64,000 nucleotides of DNA from Erythrobasidium yunnanense (GCA_001600175.1 BCJC01000005.1:1282471-1346470), one strand, 5' to 3'. Shown: positions 46,339-58,837, numbered from the stretch's first letter. The notes: generated by a model not told the origin, from the letters alone. A program made the numbers and translations.

Positions 46339-47335
46339 CTAACAAGCGAGGCCGCGCCGGAAGGTAGAAGCTTCGCGAAGAGCATGATCTGTCCAAGACC
46401 GTCAGGTATATCTGGAACCTCTCTGTTGCAACGGACTTACGATGCATGTATATACCACCCAGGACACACAGGTGCATAAGCTGATGTGAACTACCGTAGA
46501 TGTCGAAAGTACCGGGCTTCGCATAGCGTTCAGGGAAGCGGTGGCTATAGATGAATGCTCCAAGGACATAGAAACCACATCCAGCAGCATGCAGAGGTAG
46601 AGCTAAAGCGCGACTGCCATTATTGAAACCATGTAGAGCGAGAGCGTGGCTTATCGGGACCAGCTCCGAAAAAGCCAGAGAAAGAAAGGTGTACGTACGT
46701 ATTTTGCGATACTGCGGAGAGCTGTACCTCGGAGTTGTAACAAGTGAGATGGCTACTGCGCCGAGTATGCCAACGAGCGTGTTGTAGGTGAGCCAAATCC
46801 ACGGCTGGCAGATGAAGGCGTAGTAGACTGTCGGCCAGTACGTGCCTACTATCAAGAGAATGATACCAACGTAGTCGAAAGAGAGGAAGAGCTTCCGAAC
46901 GGGCTCAGAATGTGATGTACTGACATGGAAAATGACTGAAAGAGTGAGGCAGCCGAAAGCTGATGCATAGAAGATAGTAGCTGGCCAGTCGAAGCAGCGA
47001 TGCAGCTTGTCCAAGACTTCAGGATGTTCATGCAACTCGAAAGCTAGAAAGATAACAACCAGAGATATGCAGATCGCGCCGAAGAGATGGGACAGGATAT
47101 TGACAGTCTGATTGTGCGGTTGATGGAAGATGGCTAGGAATGACTGCACCCAGGAAGCAGTGAGATGCTGGTATCCTGCATTTTATCGAAAGACCGGTCC
47201 AAATCAGCCGAAGAAGAAAGAAAGTAACAACCAGAAAGCTGTCGCACCGCTTGATATGATTCCATCGTCGACTTGTCGCCATGCATCCAGCTCTGCATAC
47301 AGCAAGTGCTTCTTGCGATGAACCGCAGTCCTCAT
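46339..47335 (-). CDS. PAQR/Izh family membrane protein, copy 2
   Basis: Three exons (47248-47335, 46441-47175, 46339-46388) encode 290 residues. First and last exon lengths (88 and 50 bases) equal those of copy 1, so this is a tandem duplicate. Motifs are the same: LDAWRQVDDGIISSGY, HNQTVNILSHLFGA, SVIFHVSTSH, FDYVGI and SSHQLMHL. An unspliced reading past 46441 would run on into unrelated residues; the GTAAGT donor and the match to copy 1 argue against it. Both copies keep all the likely metal and catalytic residues, so both may be active. Confidence 0.9.
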
Positions 47336-47640
47336 GATTCCTCGACTTCTCCGACAGACTGGCTTGGCGGAGGTGCTCCTTCTGGACCTCCCTTCAGACG
47401 GTCTTCTGGCGATTGAGTCTACAGGACATTGTGGATCCTGAACAGTTGGTGTGCAGCGAGAGTGCCATTATTTACACCATCATTCGCCCGCAGTCAGACA
47501 CGCGAGCATCTCAGAGCCTGGGCCGTAACAATGGTAAAGTATCCGCGTTCCTGGCCGATCCTACTTTTCAGCTGACTCCAATGTGAAGTTTATCGTTGCT
47601 GTTAGAATTGCTGTTGCACACTGGCGAACCCTCTTCAGTT
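47336..47640. other. Intergenic
   Basis: No gene is supported in these 305 bases between the PAQR start and the end of the glycosyltransferase gene. Confidence 0.45.
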
Positions 47641-48915
47641 CTACCTTTCCAACTTCTCAGCAATCCCGCTCAGCATCGTCTCATTCTGCCATGCATGTAT
47701 AGCGAGCACGGTCTTCGGATCAAAGTCTAGCGGGTTTCCTCCTAGATACTTCAAGTCTTTCAACCTCCCATCGAGATGTAGCTTGACGAGCTCTTCTTCT
47801 GGTCTTGCGGGATCGAGGCTTAATAACAGCTGAGATGTGCGGACGTCTTCTGGACCGCGTATATGGTGCCCTGTCAGGTTTGCATGGCCGAGCCACTGAT
47901 ATAAGGGAGCGGAAAGGCCGTAGAACATCCCGGTGAAGAAGAAAGGCCAGGCCCGACTGAGGCCGCACCTGCAGAAGCGATATCAGTATGCCAACAAGCG
48001 AATATGCTTATATCGTTATGCTTACGAGAACTCCGAGCAGTGGCCCATATAGTAAAGATCAGAGCAGTCTAGTCTTCTTAGAAACGCGACAAGGTTGTCT
48101 ACCGCAACTAATGTCTGTCAAGCTCGCAAGCGTCACTTCAGGTTCTCTTGGTACTTTTTTGGATGAAATCGACTCACATCATCATCCGCCTTGAATGCGA
48201 ACTGAGGTTTAGGCCCAGCCCTCGTGACCAGATAGCGGTAGAAAGCATACGTCTTTCCCAGATTCATGTTCTCCTCTATCTCAAGCATGACCATGTCATT
48301 ATGCTCTTCCATCTCTTCCTGCAGCAGCGTCATATTTCTTGCAGATTTCGGTCGTCCCACGATAAACTGCATCTCGACTTTCTGAGCTGCAGTTGGCTTT
48401 ACTTGGTATTTCCTTAGCATCTGTCGTCGTTCAAGCTGTTCCCACATCGTGAATATACCGATGTACGCTAGTAAACTATCATCGTGATCTTGCGGACAGC
48501 CGAAATCCTTAGGACGAGGACCCTTGCGTAATGCAGAGATAGGCCGAGTCCTCGTATGGTACTTCGTGAAGCTCTCCTCTTCAGTAATACGGACCAGTCG
48601 AGGAAGGCGCCATGCTCGAGCTATGATCATAGCTTGATCATTGAGTGCGAAGGAATAGAAGAAGCGTGTAGGCTTGGCTGGATCGCGGATGTAGTCGAGT
48701 GGATCACCCATCTTTGAATAGAGGTGTCGTAAAAGGAAGAGGCTGACGACGTAGACGACCAAGCGAAGAAGTCGGAATCGGCGGCGTCCAGACCAGGATC
48801 GAGCATTTGAGTCTACGATAGTGGCTCTTGAGCGAAGTGGGCGATGTTCATTGCTGGGCTTAATTGATGAGATGGCAGGTATTCGCTTCGACGAGCTTGC
48901 CAAATGTCGCGGCAT
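47641..48915 (-). CDS. Type II membrane glycosyltransferase, GT31-like
   Basis: Three exons (48178-48915, 48026-48114, 47641-47968) encode 384 residues. A single anchor (LLRLVVYVVSLFLLRHLY, about residue 49) follows a basic cytosolic tail. The catalytic part has FIVGRP, HNDMVMLEIEENMNLGKTYAFY and KADDD, the metal-binding DxD motif at the end of exon 1, as in beta-1,3-galactosyltransferases. After the third exon start come WPFFFTGMFYGLS and GPEDVRTSQ, the family's E-D-V acceptor-site motif. Likely a Golgi enzyme adding a beta-linked hexose to a glycan; donor and acceptor are unknown. Confidence 0.85.
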
Positions 48916-49188
48916 ACCTGCATCGAAGTAGGTCCAGCTTAGCGACAGCGAAGGGCGCCCTGATGGACGAGAGCAGAAGAGCCAGGAAGATGGACTTTGG
49001 CTTGCTATCCTTTCATGTGAGACTGGCCAAGTTTCGGCCTGCTACCGGGAAGGGAAATTGATCAGTGGTCAGCCGCATTGAGATGGAAGGAGAAAGGGCA
49101 GGATCGGAACCAAGAGCGAGAGAATGCTATGCAGGTCTTACAACATCAGTGCATATCAAAGTTGCATTATGCGACCCTTTGTACGCTT

Positions 49189-51553
49189 CTACTTCCGCTT
49201 GAAGCTCTTGAGGGGATCACCTCTGTTCCCACCTCCTGATTTCTTTGGTCCTCCCTTAAATTTGCCCTTCCCTTTCCCATTCGAGTCTTTTCCATTCTTT
49301 CTAAACGGCACATATCCACTCTTCGTGCCTGTACTCTTACTTCCACCCGCAGAAGAAGCTCCAGCTTCGGCTGTCGAAGAAGAATCGGGGTTCTGGGCGC
49401 TGGCACCGCCTACGGGTGCGATACGTGGCATCAAGTAGGAAGGGACATGCTTCATGTGTGATTGAACGCGGGAGGGATGGAGAGGTTTGTCGTGCCGAAG
49501 GAAAGCGAGATCACGGGGGTTGTCTTCGAAGTGGGCCTATTAGACAACTCGTCAGCATCTTCATTTCAGCTGAAGAAAGATGATGCGAACACACCTTCAG
49601 CTTATCGCTGTTCAGCACTTCCTGCTTGAGCTCCTTGATTCTCGCTTCTCTCACATATGCTCTCGTGACAGCTCTCAGTGCATCTTCCATTCTGTACCTG
49701 AATCCCTCCACCTGGTTCATGTCAAACTTGTATTCCTTCAGATCCACCTTCACCTCATTGCCCGCGGAAGCTTTCTGATCCTTCTCTATCCTTCTCCATA
49801 TCTTGTCATCTTTCTTTGCGCTTTTCAGACTCGTCTCGAATTTCCCTTTGCCAGGCTGGTTCTCGGGACCCCATTTGTTTTTCGGAACGACGAACGAGAG
49901 ACTTATTCCAGAACGTCCTGCGCGAGCCGTACGCCCTATTCGATGAGTGTACGACCGAGCGGATGTGGGGAGGTCGAAGTTTATGACACAGGCGACTTCA
50001 ATGAAATCGATACCGCGCGTAACGCCGTATTCGGAAGCGAGGTTGGCGGAACGGGATTTGGCTTTCTTGGACTTCTTGGAAGTTAGGGGAGGAGCGGCTT
50101 TACGCTTCTTACTGCTTGTCGAGGGACCAGCTTCTTCGCCGTTGTCGACCGTTGCATCTGCATCGTCCTCTTCTGCTTGTGTCGAGATCACTATAAAAGT
50201 GTTTTCGGTTAGCCTTCTATACAGCCGACATAGGCTTTGAAAGAGTGTATCCTTACATGCTGGCTGAGCTTCCTCCTCCTCTGCTTCGTCCTCCGAGTCC
50301 CTCTCGACTCCTTCGAGCCCACTCTCGTCTGTTGCAATGAGATAGTTGAAGACTCCTCGATTAAACTCCTGCACAGCGTGGTACCTGCATGTAGTAAGAC
50401 ATACTTAGCTCTCTGTATTTTGCACATCTTAGGGTCTCGCCAGACGCACCTCGAGTTGAATGGCAGTTCGGCATTCAGCACTCCCGATCTTATCCCGAAC
50501 TTCTCCAAGAACAGCTTTAATCTATAACTTCTATCCGTATCATTGACAAATATGAGTATCTTCCCCTTGATCAATTTAAGCTTCAATATAACATAAAGCA
50601 GTAGGAATTTATCGTCTTCGGACGTCTTGACTACGTATTGCGTCAAGTTTGAAGGAGAGTGAGAAGAGGAACTAGCAGCGTCGGATAGCTTGATTGTGAT
50701 AGGGTTGCGAAGGACTAGGTTCTTGAGAACGCCAACTTCGTCCGTTAGGGTTGCGCTCATGAGAAGGGACTGGTAGACTGAGGGAAGTGTCCATAATCCG
50801 CCTCCTCCGCCGGTGAGAATGGAAGGAATGTCGTCGCTGCTGTGTCCGTATGAGAGGATGAGGTCGGCTTCGTCGATAATGAGGCATTCAAGGTGAGAGA
50901 TGTCGAGGGCCTGCAAGCGAACGAAGTACATAGTAAGCCTGTGATCTATATGAGATGTGTACGGAGTCGCTGCGAACCTTTGAGCGTAGGTGAATGAGTG
51001 CTCTTGAAGGCGTTGCTACCACGACATCTGGCTTGTCTGCGAGCAGCATTCTGGGACACAAGTCAGTAGATATGCAGAAAGCAGTATAGAGTGAGTTATG
51101 AGCCCACCTGTGCACTTTGTCTGCGCTTCCTTTGCCCTTTCCACTGCTACCTGACCCAGTGCCGCTCCCAGCTACATTGACCACCCTTATCGCATCATTA
51201 TCATTCATGAACTGACACAGGGTCTTTATATGGTTTGTAACCTGTTCTGCGAGCTCTCTCGTCGGTACAAGGACCATCGCTCTTGTCCTCATGTAATTTT
51301 CGTCTGTGAGACCCTGTACCAATCTTGATCTTGCATTGATGATCTTCTGTATGCATGGTATACCGTAGGCTAGTGTCTTCCCTGATCCCGTCTTTGCCCT
51401 TGCTAGGACATCCCGGTTGTCGCTGACTGCTGCTGGAATGACTGCTGCCTGGATGGGAGTAGGATGGGTGAACCCTTGAGCTGCCAGCGACCGCAGAAGA
51501 CGGCCATCAACAACAGAGCTCAAAGAAGTGAAGGGATCAACGTGGGTGGACAT
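49189..51553 (-). CDS. DBP9: DEAD-box RNA helicase Dbp9 (DDX56 family)
   Basis: Seven exons (51108-51553, 50978-51050, 50450-50910, 50257-50384, 49595-50190, 49189-49536, with all joins in frame) encode about 683 residues; the count is six if the last join is read as listed. Motifs run in order: GFTHPTPIQ (Q motif), AKTGSGKT (I), PTRELAEQ (Ia), ATPSR (Ib), DEAD (II), SAT (III), and [11 protein letters not shown] (VI). A Dbp9-type insert rich in Asp/Glu then Lys lies before RGIDF, and the C-terminus is Gly/Lys-rich. Dbp9 acts in the nucleolus in 60S ribosome assembly, unwinding pre-rRNA. Confidence 0.92.
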
Positions 51554-51796
51554 TGCAATATTGCACTCAGATTGGAGCAAAGCTGGACTCGAAGCTGCGA
51601 CTGAGCCTTCCCTCGAAGTTGGCCTGTTGCTGCTGACATAATCTCGATCACCCAGATTACCCCTAATCTCGCACCTCGGCTATCATCCGCGAATTTACCT
51701 CTCTCTTTGTCTTTCCTCTTTCCTCTTCATGCCTTTTCCCTCTCCCTTCTCTCCCTCCCACCGATTCCTTCAAGCAGCAAGCAGCGCCCAGAAGAT

Positions 51797-54132
51797 ATGC
51801 AGGATGGCCAGAGAAGAGGGAACAGCGACAGCCTGTCCAGGCTGACCGCGTATATGAGACGAGACACATCTGCTCCATCGTCTTCGAGCTATGCTGCTAC
51901 TGGTTCAGCGAGACCATCCACCAACAGCACGCTTTACCAATCCACGCGAACTCCATCCCTTCCCCCCTCTACATCTCTCTCCACTCCCGCAGACCCATCC
52001 GCCATCCCCCTCAGAATGCTAAACTCGATAGCAGGGTTGACCACTGTCCTGGAGAAGAAGACAAGCCAAGAAGAGACACAGAATCAGCTATTGAAAGATA
52101 TGCGAGCGGAGTTTAAAGATACGTTGGAGAGGAATGAAGATCTATCGGCCAAGATGGACAGGACGCTCAACGCTTTCAGTGAGCTCGCATGAATGCGCAT
52201 TATATCGGTCGAGGTTATTGATAGTTGCGCGTGTACTCAGATGAGACCACTGCAAAGACGCTCAAAGCCGACATAGGCACCTTCATCAACCACGATCTGG
52301 TCCAGCTACGAACAGAACTAGCAGAGATCCGAGCTGCTTCCAAAGAGATGACAGCGGCATCAGCATCAGTCACGAGACATGAAGGCACGTTGTCGAAACT
52401 GGGTCATCAGCCGGCTGAAGTTGCGGATCTGAAGAGTAGGATGGGAAAGCTGGAATGCGCATTCGAGACTCTGAGGACGGTAAGTTGATTGTTGTAGCTG
52501 GAATCTTGTTCTGACCATGCTTTTATATATTCTGAACAGGAGATAAGCAACAACAAGGCTGCTATCCAGCCTATCATCGCTCTGGCACCGGTGATGCAGC
52601 AAGTCCTCGTAACGATGAGCCAAATCCAAGCTACCCTCCTTCAACAATCCCAACAAGCACAGCAGCCTCCTCAAGTCATATATCAAACACATCCATCCAT
52701 GCTGCACAAACATCCAAGCTTACAACGTGTCTTACAGCCTGAGCATGGCTCTACCTCGTCTGCTCCTTCTTCACCGCAGATGCCGATGCCGAATAGCTTT
52801 ACGTTCACGCCGCCGTCGAGCAATCCAAGCCTCGCGAGGGAAGATACAGATCCGCTCTCTCAGCCGATGCCGCTGCAGAAGAACGCTCATATGGCTCAAG
52901 TCAAGGACAAATTGTCTTCCTTCATACATCAAAATCAAAACATAAATAAAAATAAAAATCAGAATCAAATACATACCCATGACCGCCATGGACATACGTC
53001 CGTCGGGACTGTGCAAGAAGAGCCGATGGTGACAGAGCCTTCATCCCGCTTCGACTTAGATACTTTGGCTGTCTCTGCTAAAGAAGTCACTACCAACGTC
53101 AACGAAACAAACAATAACAATAACAATACAATGAATTCCAGCCTATCAGATCCTATTACACGAGCCATGGAAGCTCATGATCCTATGCTTTCTTCCACCA
53201 AGCCTTTCAAGCACACAAATATCGAAGTCTTAATGATGTCCTCTCGCAAAATGGGTGCTGGTCCCGCTATCACTCAGAGCAGCAACACAGAAGCATCGGA
53301 TCAGGTATCCACCAGATACGCATCGATTCTGCCTGAGATTGTAGAAGAGAAAGACAACGCAGAAGAGGAAGAGGAGGAAGAAGACATGCAAGCTACACAG
53401 ATCATCTCTTCTCAATCTCCAGAAACAGAAGAGATTTCGCATTTCCTACAATACACACAAGCTACTCAGGCTGTCCCTGCATTCCTAGCTTCTTCGCATT
53501 CTGCAGGAGCGGCCGCTATCCCCATGCCCGCTCTCGCTATACCGAGCTATCGAGAAAGAGAGCGAGCGCAGTCTTTGGCTCCGACTCTTCCGCCTGCCAT
53601 CACGAACAGTAATAACAGCACAGGTGCTAGTAGGCCACCCAATTCGAGTGACTCTACCTCGTCGTCAATGTCCATCATACAATTACCTAAGAAAAGAAAG
53701 ATTACACAGATGGAGGAGGAAGAGGAGGAACTCACCCAGCTGGAAAGCTCAGAATCCCTTCCTGACGTCTCTACTACGAAAGCATCAAAATAAAAAGTCA
53801 TCAATAACGCAGAGAGAAGTCGTCAATCAAGCCCCGATGAACCGCTCAGCAAACTCAATCTACAATACTTCAAGTCACTCGCTGCTTCTTCATCACCCTC
53901 GACTTCTTCCCTAACTCCGCGAGGATCAAAGCTGCCCAGACTCGATAGTAACGATACTGGCACTCCCTCTTCTTCGAGAGTAGGAAGTAACAAGCCGACT
54001 CCTACTAGGAGCGGAAGATCGAATACCGCCAAGAGAGGAAAACCGTTCGCTAGAAAAGATACGAGTACAAGACAGTCTACTGCTAGGCCTGACACTCGCT
54101 CTTCTACTCGAAGAAAGAGTCCTGAAGTGTAG
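51797..54132 (+). CDS. Coiled-coil, Ser/Gln-rich protein of unknown function
   Basis: Four exons (51797-52178, 52241-52479, 52540-53766, 53815-54132) encode 721 residues. The N-terminus is Ser/Thr-rich. About residues 75-240 form helices likely to coil (LLKDMRAEFKDTLERNEDL, LAEIRAASKEM, VADLKSRMGKLE). A long Gln/Asn/Ser-rich part follows with a pure acidic run (EEEEEEED) and repeats of TQ and SQ dipeptides. The basic C-terminus is Ser/Arg/Thr-rich. A TAA at about 53791 lies in a proposed 48-base intron (53767-53814), after which the same frame stays open to 54132. No family is recognised; the profile suits a chromosome- or DNA-damage-linked scaffold (guess). Confidence 0.6.
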
Positions 54133-54546
54133 AGACTGTCATATTCTGCAACAGGAGGCGGATCAGGAGCGGAAAGATAAGAAAAGAGGATCAAGACTGA
54201 ACTGAGTTCCATTGCAATTTATACTATATCACAAGGGGTAGTGGGAGACCGTGTATTAAGTGGGGTTATATGGAAAGAAAGCAGGATCAAAACACGCATA
54301 AAAGGGTATCAAGTCTGCTATGTACATCAGATCTAGAAGAGGAGAACGCCCTGTACAATAACATAGTGATAGCCAAGCATAATCAAGAACGAAAAGTCTA
54401 AGCAAGAAAGAATAACGAATAACGAAAGAACGGAAGCGGAAAGCCTTTATCACGGGGACAGAGCAGGTGGAATTAGGCTGTCATGTAGTGAAGAGATGCT
54501 TTGCTGGAAAAGTATGATACTGTGTTATCGAGATCCAAGATGGGAG
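54133..54546. other. Intergenic between convergent genes
   Basis: These 414 bases are A/G-rich 3' flank between two convergent genes; no gene is supported. Confidence 0.5.
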
Positions 54547-56328
54547 CTAATGCTTCTTCAACGTAAAGGAAGTTTCGAAGGGGCTTTCGAGCGGAGCCAA
54601 GCTTGCTTTCTTCGGAGCAGACGATGCGAAGAATGAGTTTCCATCTGTTCTCTTGCCCCACGGTACTGCTGTCCAAGGTTGTTGATGCTCGAGCTTCAAG
54701 ACCGGTCTTCGCTGTACGGTTGGTGAAGCTTCCTGTGCAGGCAGGTGCTCCTCCTCGTCATTGCTTTGATGTATGCCATCGAAGTCCATATCGAAATAAC
54801 CAGACGAGCTCATCTTGAGCGAGCCTTGGGAGTCATTGTCGCCATTGATAGGCGACGGAGTGACTGGACCATCATCTCCTGCAAATGTCGAGAGCGATGC
54901 GCTGGACGCTGACCATGCAGAGCCTGGGTATCTGCTGCTGCTCATGCTTCCTCCACTGCTGTGCGTATCACTAAGTCGAGAAGTGGTACTAGCCACGCTC
55001 GTACCGAACGACTCTGCGAAATGATCGTCTGCGAAGCTTCTTTTACGATTGTTGCTGGGAGTAGTGGAGAGATAAGGTCCATGAAGATGCTCGTTGCTGG
55101 TGTTGGAGTGGAAGGAGGCGGTAGAAGCGACGGAAGAGCCGTAGATTGAGGAAGAGACCTCTTCGTGCAGTCTTGAGCGCTCTGTAGTACCAGCGAAGGA
55201 CGGAACAGAGTATAAAGAAGGTCGGGCAGGAGGGAGATGGGACAGAGGGAAGCCTGATCCAGTGCGGAGGATAGGTCGAGGAGCTGACGAGAGAACGGTA
55301 GTAGGAGCTTGCACATCGATGGGCGAAGAGCCTTCAGACTGCGATTGTGAGTGGAAGAGAGAGTTATCGTCTTCGTGTTGAGTTTCTCCGAGCGAAGTGA
55401 ACGTCATGGAGCGAGCGAGTCGATTCATGCCGGAGAGGGGCGCGCTGGGAGGACCATTGCTTCCTAGCGATGGTACAGTGTCTGTACGTAGTCTTGAGCC
55501 GAAGAAGGAGGCATCCCGGTCTGACGAGCTGTGGAGCTTGTCGGAGAGTCTGCCATAAGTGGTACCGTCAGTCTGTGCTCGATTCAGGCCATGCGAACGG
55601 AAGTAACGTACCTTGTGACTGCAGCAAGATTGCGAGTATTGGGTAGGAAGTCCATCGAGTCGTTTCTGCGAAGTCTTCGTCTTTTCGGCTGGCGAAGTGA
55701 CCAAACAAAGACGCGTCAGCAACGTGTCCAGCTGCACAACCTTGGGCAAGTACGTACAGTTGCATCTACATCGCATCCTGGGCGCGGTGTCTGCTCCTCT
55801 GTGCTTCCTTCCCTCTCTTGCAGTCGCTGCTTGACAAGCACGAGGCACTTAATTCTTGTTTGTGCGATGCTGTGTCGCCATTCGTCGCGGTGTTCTCGCT
55901 GGCAGGCGCGTGCAATGGTGTGTAGAGTAGCTGACTTGGAGGTATTCCAGAGAAAGGCGTGTCGAACGAGTTTGCTTCATCAATGCAGCGCTCGTATATC
56001 TGGAAGCACCAAAGTCAGCAAACATAATCGCAGGATAGACGTGTTTCACGGAGAGGAAGAAAGGCAGACTTACATTCATGAGCTTGTCGAGATCGGTTTG
56101 AGACCATTCTGTATCTTCCTCATCGTCGATGCTGCCCAGAGTTGAGGTGCTTGAACTGCGTCGCAGCAGTCTTGTTCGCGGATTAAAGGCCAGACTTGTA
56201 AGAGGAGGTGTGCATAGAGGAGGTGTTCCAGGTGTGAGCGGCTCATCCTCCATCACAGACATGACGCTGCTTGAGCGAGATCGCGGGAGCAGCAGGTTCG
56301 CTGGGCGCATGGTCGCAGAACGGTGCAT
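54547..56328 (-). CDS. Ser-rich protein of unknown function, junction unresolved
   Basis: Four blocks are clear: 56074-56328, 55758-55999, 55612-55688 and 54547-55549. The first ends WSQTDLDKLMN and splices to IYERCIDEANSFDTPFSGIPPSQLL. The rest of block 2 is best in another frame (IARACQREHRDEWRHSIAQ), and only that frame joins block 3 (NDSMDFLPNTRNLAAV) and block 4 without a stop. Block 2 is 242 bases, not a multiple of three, so either a tiny intron, a base error or a real frameshift lies near 55925. The C-terminal 330 residues are Ser/Pro-rich with basic and acidic patches (NNRKRSFADDHF). A start further upstream is possible. No known family. Confidence 0.5.
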
Positions 56329-57037
56329 GGAGGTCGATGAAGAAGATGGAAGGAAGATGAAAGATGATGATGTAGACGATACAGATGTGTTGATGACGTG
56401 CTGAAGCGGGCTGTTACGTCCTGCCGTTTGTTGTGTTTGACGGCGCGTCCTGCGAGAAAAAAGTGGGAAAAACAAGAGACAAGAAGCGGCAGCTCGCTCT
56501 CTTTCTCGCTAAATGAGTCGGAAGACTTTCTGAAATTGTAAATGGGTTAGCAGCGAGCAGACCTCTTCAGCCAGCCGGAAAAAACAGCCCAGGTCGTCGA
56601 GCGCAGAGTGCACCTCATCTACGCGTCTAGAGTTACGACCAAACACCATCTACGCGTGCTCTTTTAGCCAGAGTATCCGTGCAATCCGACGTCCTGAGCG
56701 CTGGCAGAACAATGGGCGCAAGCTGGGCATATCGGTGAGCTTGTTGAGTCGTCAGAGCCGTGCCGAGAAGTGGAGCTTCGTCGTTGATGGAACTGTGCGT
56801 CGATGTCTCTTTCCTTCCTAACCTTCTCAGAGTGCGCATAGCGGGAGTCTTCATGGCCTGTCTGCGAAAAGTGGAGCTCCAAAGTGACCAAGCAAAGGCT
56901 TTCGACGCGCGTGAGTGAGCAGAAGAAGTCAGGAAGCTCGTCCCGAAGAAGCTGCGTCAGTAATCGCACGTATTCTGCGGGGAGCTTTGCTTGTTGAGGT
57001 TGCGACCAGCAAGAACGGCTGATTCTCCTCTTTGTCT
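56329..57037. other. Intergenic
   Basis: About 700 bases separate the Ser-rich gene from the BTB array. A minus-strand frame of 101 codons at 56664-56969 has no domain features and is not called. Confidence 0.45.
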
Positions 57038-57154
57038 CATACTGATTCCACTAATTAGAACTGTCGAAGCAGATGGAAGATACATCTAATGAACCACATA
57101 CTGATTCCACTAATTAGAACTGTCGAAGCAGATGGAAGATACATCTAATGAACC
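57038..57154 (+). repeat. 59-base direct tandem repeat at the BTB-1 start
   Basis: The unit starting CATACTGATTCCACTAATTA occurs at 57038-57096 and again from 57097 to 57154 with no visible mismatch over 58 bases. Each unit contains the ATG of the BTB-1 gene context (57073 and 57132). The first ATG now opens a 14-codon frame (MEDTSNEPHTDSTN) that stops before the true start, making an upstream ORF. Perfect identity suggests a very recent duplication. Confidence 0.9.
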
Positions 57155-58561
57155 TCCTGCGAAGCGCGCTAGGACAGTCAGCAATGCAGACGTTGCTGCA
57201 TCTCCTCCACCGAAGAAAGCTACGCCAAGCTGACTTCCCATCGCTTCCTACTCGCAAGCAGATTGCATGATACCTTCTCATTGACTCTGTTAGAATACCT
57301 ACTCTGTCTGAATCCGCGACCGAAAGTTTACCCTTTCTGAGGCCATGCTCAATGAAGATGCTCCCAACTACTTCACAACTGCTTTTCGGGGCGATTTCGA
57401 GGAGGCATTCACGCGCGAGATGAGTATTCCAGACAGAAACCCACTTCTCTTTGGTGCGAACGCGAACAATGCCAAGGCTCGCCTTCCAGGGCTGAAGTCT
57501 GAACCCTCACAGAGAAGTATATTGTCGAACATATGGCTGGCTACCTACTTGATCTTGTTACGATCACTGATCTTGAGTTGGGAAACTTGGCGAAGGACGC
57601 ATGCTTCTATATGCTAGAGCGTCTCAAGGCGCTCGTTGGGAAGCAGCTCAAATTCAGGCAAGAGAGATCGAGCATTGCCGAGAAGCAGAGGGGGGGGATA
57701 CCTCTAGCTACGAAAGGATCTATCGAGTGCATCTCGCAGCTGCCTGAGTATTGCGTGGACGATCACACTTCTCACACTCTTTGCCTTAACAATGTCTGCA
57801 TGAGGTGAGTCCAGGAGTCCGGTACGTAGCGAATTTGCTAATGCAACTCTAGCATTGATCCGCCCGGCCTGGAGCAGTACGACCCAGGAGGCTTTCAGGC
57901 GAGAGCCAAGATCAGCCTGTCATTTGGCTTTTCTGCATATGGCATCGCAAGGATCAGAAAGCTCATAGGTGCTGAAGAGCAAAACCGTTCCAGGCTGTCT
58001 ATTCGTATGATACTTCAGATATAGATTCGGGCTATCCATGGCAACATCCTTCGAGACCCGACAGCGCCGACACCTTTATTTGCCTTGAGGACCGAGGCAA
58101 ACAGTTTCCTGGGACGTACGTGGCCAAGCGAACTAGATGGATGCATGCTTAGCTGACTGTACCTTCACAGCTTGTACGATCTCTGGCAAGGTTTATGGTA
58201 TATTCGGACGGGTGTTCCCCCGCGACATCCTACCAGGCGGGGATATCGAGACTTCCTCAACTTCTGCGATGTCGATGACAAGACTCATTTGCCAAACCCA
58301 AGGTCCGGTACGTGGCCGTTCTTCGCAGAGGAGTGGTTTTGTACCAAGGCAGTTGTGCGGGTCGTAAATTACTGGAAAGACAAGAAGCGAGAGAAGCGGG
58401 ACCGGCAGGGTTCGGACGATCTAGACGGAGACGACGACGAAGAGGAGGAGGAAGAGGAAGAACAAGAGGAGGGAAAAGCATACATCAAAACGATAGAACA
58501 GCTGCATGCTGTCTCCATCGCGACACGCATCGAGCGAGGAGGGTACATAAAACCATATTAG
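57132..58561 (+). pseudogene. BTB (KCTD-type) array copy 1, disabled
   Basis: Exon blocks 57132-57224, 57294-57453, 57513-57804, 57853-58115 and 58171-58561 correspond one-to-one with copy 3. The BTB fold reads DAPNYFTTAFRGDFEEA, SIPDRNPLLF and EKYIVEHMAGY. It differs from an intact gene in three ways: the intron 1 donor is CCAAGC where others have GCAAG, exon 2 has an in-frame TGA in place of the conserved Arg of VRIR, and exon 4 is shifted in frame. The C-terminal domain YDLWQGLWYIRTG ... FLNFCDV is intact and followed by a Glu-rich run. It may still be transcribed; expression is unknown. Confidence 0.75.
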
Positions 58562-58837
58562 CTGCTAGTAAGTGGCTTATACGAACAACGGCTGCAAAGT
58601 CAAAAGTTGTCCTGGTACAATTCAAGTCGCGAAAGCGCTTTCGAAATAATCGAAACACCAGCGGCCATAGACTTCCGCAGGACTATGCCGTTTCGCTCTT
58701 TCAGAGAGCAGCGGGCGAGACTCGCTTTGATAGACACCTTGTCGTGCACCGGGAAGACCGTACTTCTGGTTTTGCCAACTCGTGAGGTTCAACAGCCGGT
58801 TTCACAGTCCTGTCGATAGCTGCCAGATAGAAACGAG

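Noticed and set aside
46142-46440. A longer PAQR copy 2 read straight through to 46142
   Set aside because: A GTAAGT donor and a 50-base last exon matching copy 1 in length and sequence explain the end.
56664-56969. A 101-codon minus-strand frame
   Set aside because: No domain, paralogue or splice context supports it.
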